NCBI GenBank assembly: GCA_016780695.1 | Contig: JADHLK010000100.1 | Coordinates: 1-5,710, forward strand | Direction of reading: 5' to 3' | DNA length: 5,710 bases | DNA from: Alphaproteobacteria bacterium | GTDB lineage: Bacteria > Pseudomonadota > Alphaproteobacteria > Puniceispirillales > Puniceispirillaceae | Shown here: one piece after another, positions 4,942 to 5,710 of the stretch | Position numbering within the stretch: position 1 is the first letter of the stretch | How the letters are laid out: the number at the start of each line of letters is the position of its first letter | Position numbers and translations under genes: made by a program | Notes under the pieces: model-generated | Database searches by the model: none | What the model was told of the DNA's origin: nothing | Seen by the model: only the letters and a program-made list of their open reading frames with translations

Positions 4942-5702
4942 TGCGCAGGTCACTCACAGCTATTCTGCTCAGCCTTCTGGCCGGGCCGGCGCTGGCCGCT
5001 GGTGGCGGGGATGTACTCATCAAAGAGCGCGACTGGAGCTTTTCAGGCCCTCTTGGAACTTATGACAAGGCTGCGATGCAGCGCGGCTTTCAGGCCTATC
5101 AGGAAGTCTGTGCGGGCTGTCACTCGCTGGATTTGATAGCGTTCCGAAATCTGGCTGATCTGGGCTATAATGAGGCTGAGATTAAAGCGATTGCCGCCGA
5201 ATATGATATTGAGGACGGGCCCGATGATGACGGCGAGATGTTCACCCGCCCGGGCCGGCCTGCGGATCGCTTTCCGGCCCCTTATGCCAATAATCAGGCA
5301 GCCAGAGCGTCCAATAACGGGGCCTTGCCACCGGATCTGTCCTTGATTGTGAAGGCCCGCGCGAACGGGGCAAATTACCTTTATTCGCTGCTGACTTCTT
5401 ATGGGGAGGCTCCGGCCGGAACCGAAGTGCCGGACGGGATGCATTACAATGCCGCCTATAGCGGCAAGATGATAGCGATGCCGCAGCCGCTTTATGGGGA
5501 TGATGTCAGCTATGCTGATGGGGCGGACAGTTCAGCCGAGGGGATCGCCGCCGATCTGGTGCAGTTCCTCGCCTGGACTGCTGAGCCAAAAATGGAGACC
5601 CGCAAGCGCACTGGCGTGGCAACCATGCTGTTCCTGCTGGTTCTGGTGGGCTTTTCCTATCGGGCCATGAAGGTTATCTGGTCAGATGTAAAAAAGGCCT
5701 GA
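4941..5702 (+). CDS. petC: Ubiquinol-cytochrome c reductase cytochrome c1 subunit
   Basis: 253 residues, normal for a bacterial cytochrome c1. It accepts electrons from the Rieske protein and passes them to soluble or membrane-bound cytochrome c on the periplasmic side. A Sec signal peptide (1 to about 19-20) ends in Ala-Leu-Ala-Ala. The covalent heme motif CAGCH is at 57-61 (Cys57, Cys60, His61). Family stretches follow: DGEMFTRPGRPADRFPAPY (97-115), NNGALPPDLSLI (125-136) and IAMPQPL (178-184), in which Met180 is the expected sixth heme ligand. A C-terminal membrane anchor spans about 225-243, with basic residues on the cytoplasmic side and an ending Lys-Lys-Ala. It is the last gene of petABC in the window; only eight bases follow the stop, so a terminator or further operon genes cannot be judged. 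Heme attachment needs a cytochrome c maturation system encoded elsewhere. Confidence 0.98.
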   Translation: MRRSLTAILLSLLAGPALAAGGGDVLIKERDWSFSGPLGTYDKAAMQRGFQAYQEVCAGCHSLDLIAFRNLADLGYNEAEIKAIAAEYDIEDGPDDDGEMFTRPGRPADRFPAPYANNQAARASNNGALPPDLSLIVKARANGANYLYSLLTSYGEAPAGTEVPDGMHYNAAYSGKMIAMPQPLYGDDVSYADGADSSAEGIAADLVQFLAWTAEPKMETRKRTGVATMLFLLVLVGFSYRAMKVIWSDVKKA

Positions 5703-5710
5703 TCGGCTAA

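Noticed and set aside
4222..4953. 243-codon open frame on the minus strand opposite petB
   Set aside because: The product is low-complexity and charged with no family signature, while the sense strand encodes a textbook cytochrome b.
3075..5702. b6f-type or fused cytochrome bc complex
   Set aside because: Cytochrome b is a single full-length polypeptide with 14-residue histidine spacing, and cytochrome c1 has its own signal peptide and start, so this is the standard three-gene bc1 operon.

Overview
The window looks like ordinary chromosome of an alphaproteobacterium. The evidence is a three-gene cytochrome bc1 operon in the order Rieske / full-length cytochrome b / cytochrome c1. It is preceded by a block with the order CoA-type Nudix hydrolase, small two-helix membrane protein, class II CCA-adding enzyme, which I recall as typical of this class. 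The sequence is GC-rich, with CTG-heavy leucine usage. I cannot place it more finely from sequence alone; a marine Rhodospirillales or SAR116-like lineage would be a guess.

Left block (1-2867, all + strand). The 3' part of a Nudix/CoA pyrophosphatase gene ends at 392. After a 134-bp gap comes a 90-residue membrane protein resembling DUF6111 (527-799). It overlaps cca (796-2004) by ATGA, and cca overlaps hemF (2001-2867) by ATGA. The last three genes are therefore almost certainly co-transcribed and translationally coupled. Functions are nucleotide/CoA clean-up, tRNA 3'-end maturation and the oxygen-dependent step of heme synthesis.

Intergenic leader (2868-3074, 207 bp). No gene is seen here, but it is rich in symmetry. 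There is a short candidate terminator with a T6 tract, a perfect 10-bp palindrome, and two overlapping stem-loops that cannot form together. A 12-bp complementarity would pair the petA ribosome binding site with sequence at the terminator. A weak candidate promoter also lies here.

Right block (3075-5702, + strand). petA, petB and petC encode the three catalytic subunits of the quinol:cytochrome c oxidoreductase (complex III). All metal and heme ligands are visible: four Fe-S ligands, four heme-b histidines, PEWY, CXXCH and the sixth-ligand Met. petB and petC overlap by one base (TGATG). hemF lies directly upstream, so a heme-biosynthesis gene sits beside a heme-consuming complex, though a terminator seems to separate the two units.

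No mobile element, CRISPR array, RNA gene or new multi-gene system was found. The coding content is housekeeping. The most interesting part is the structured petA leader.
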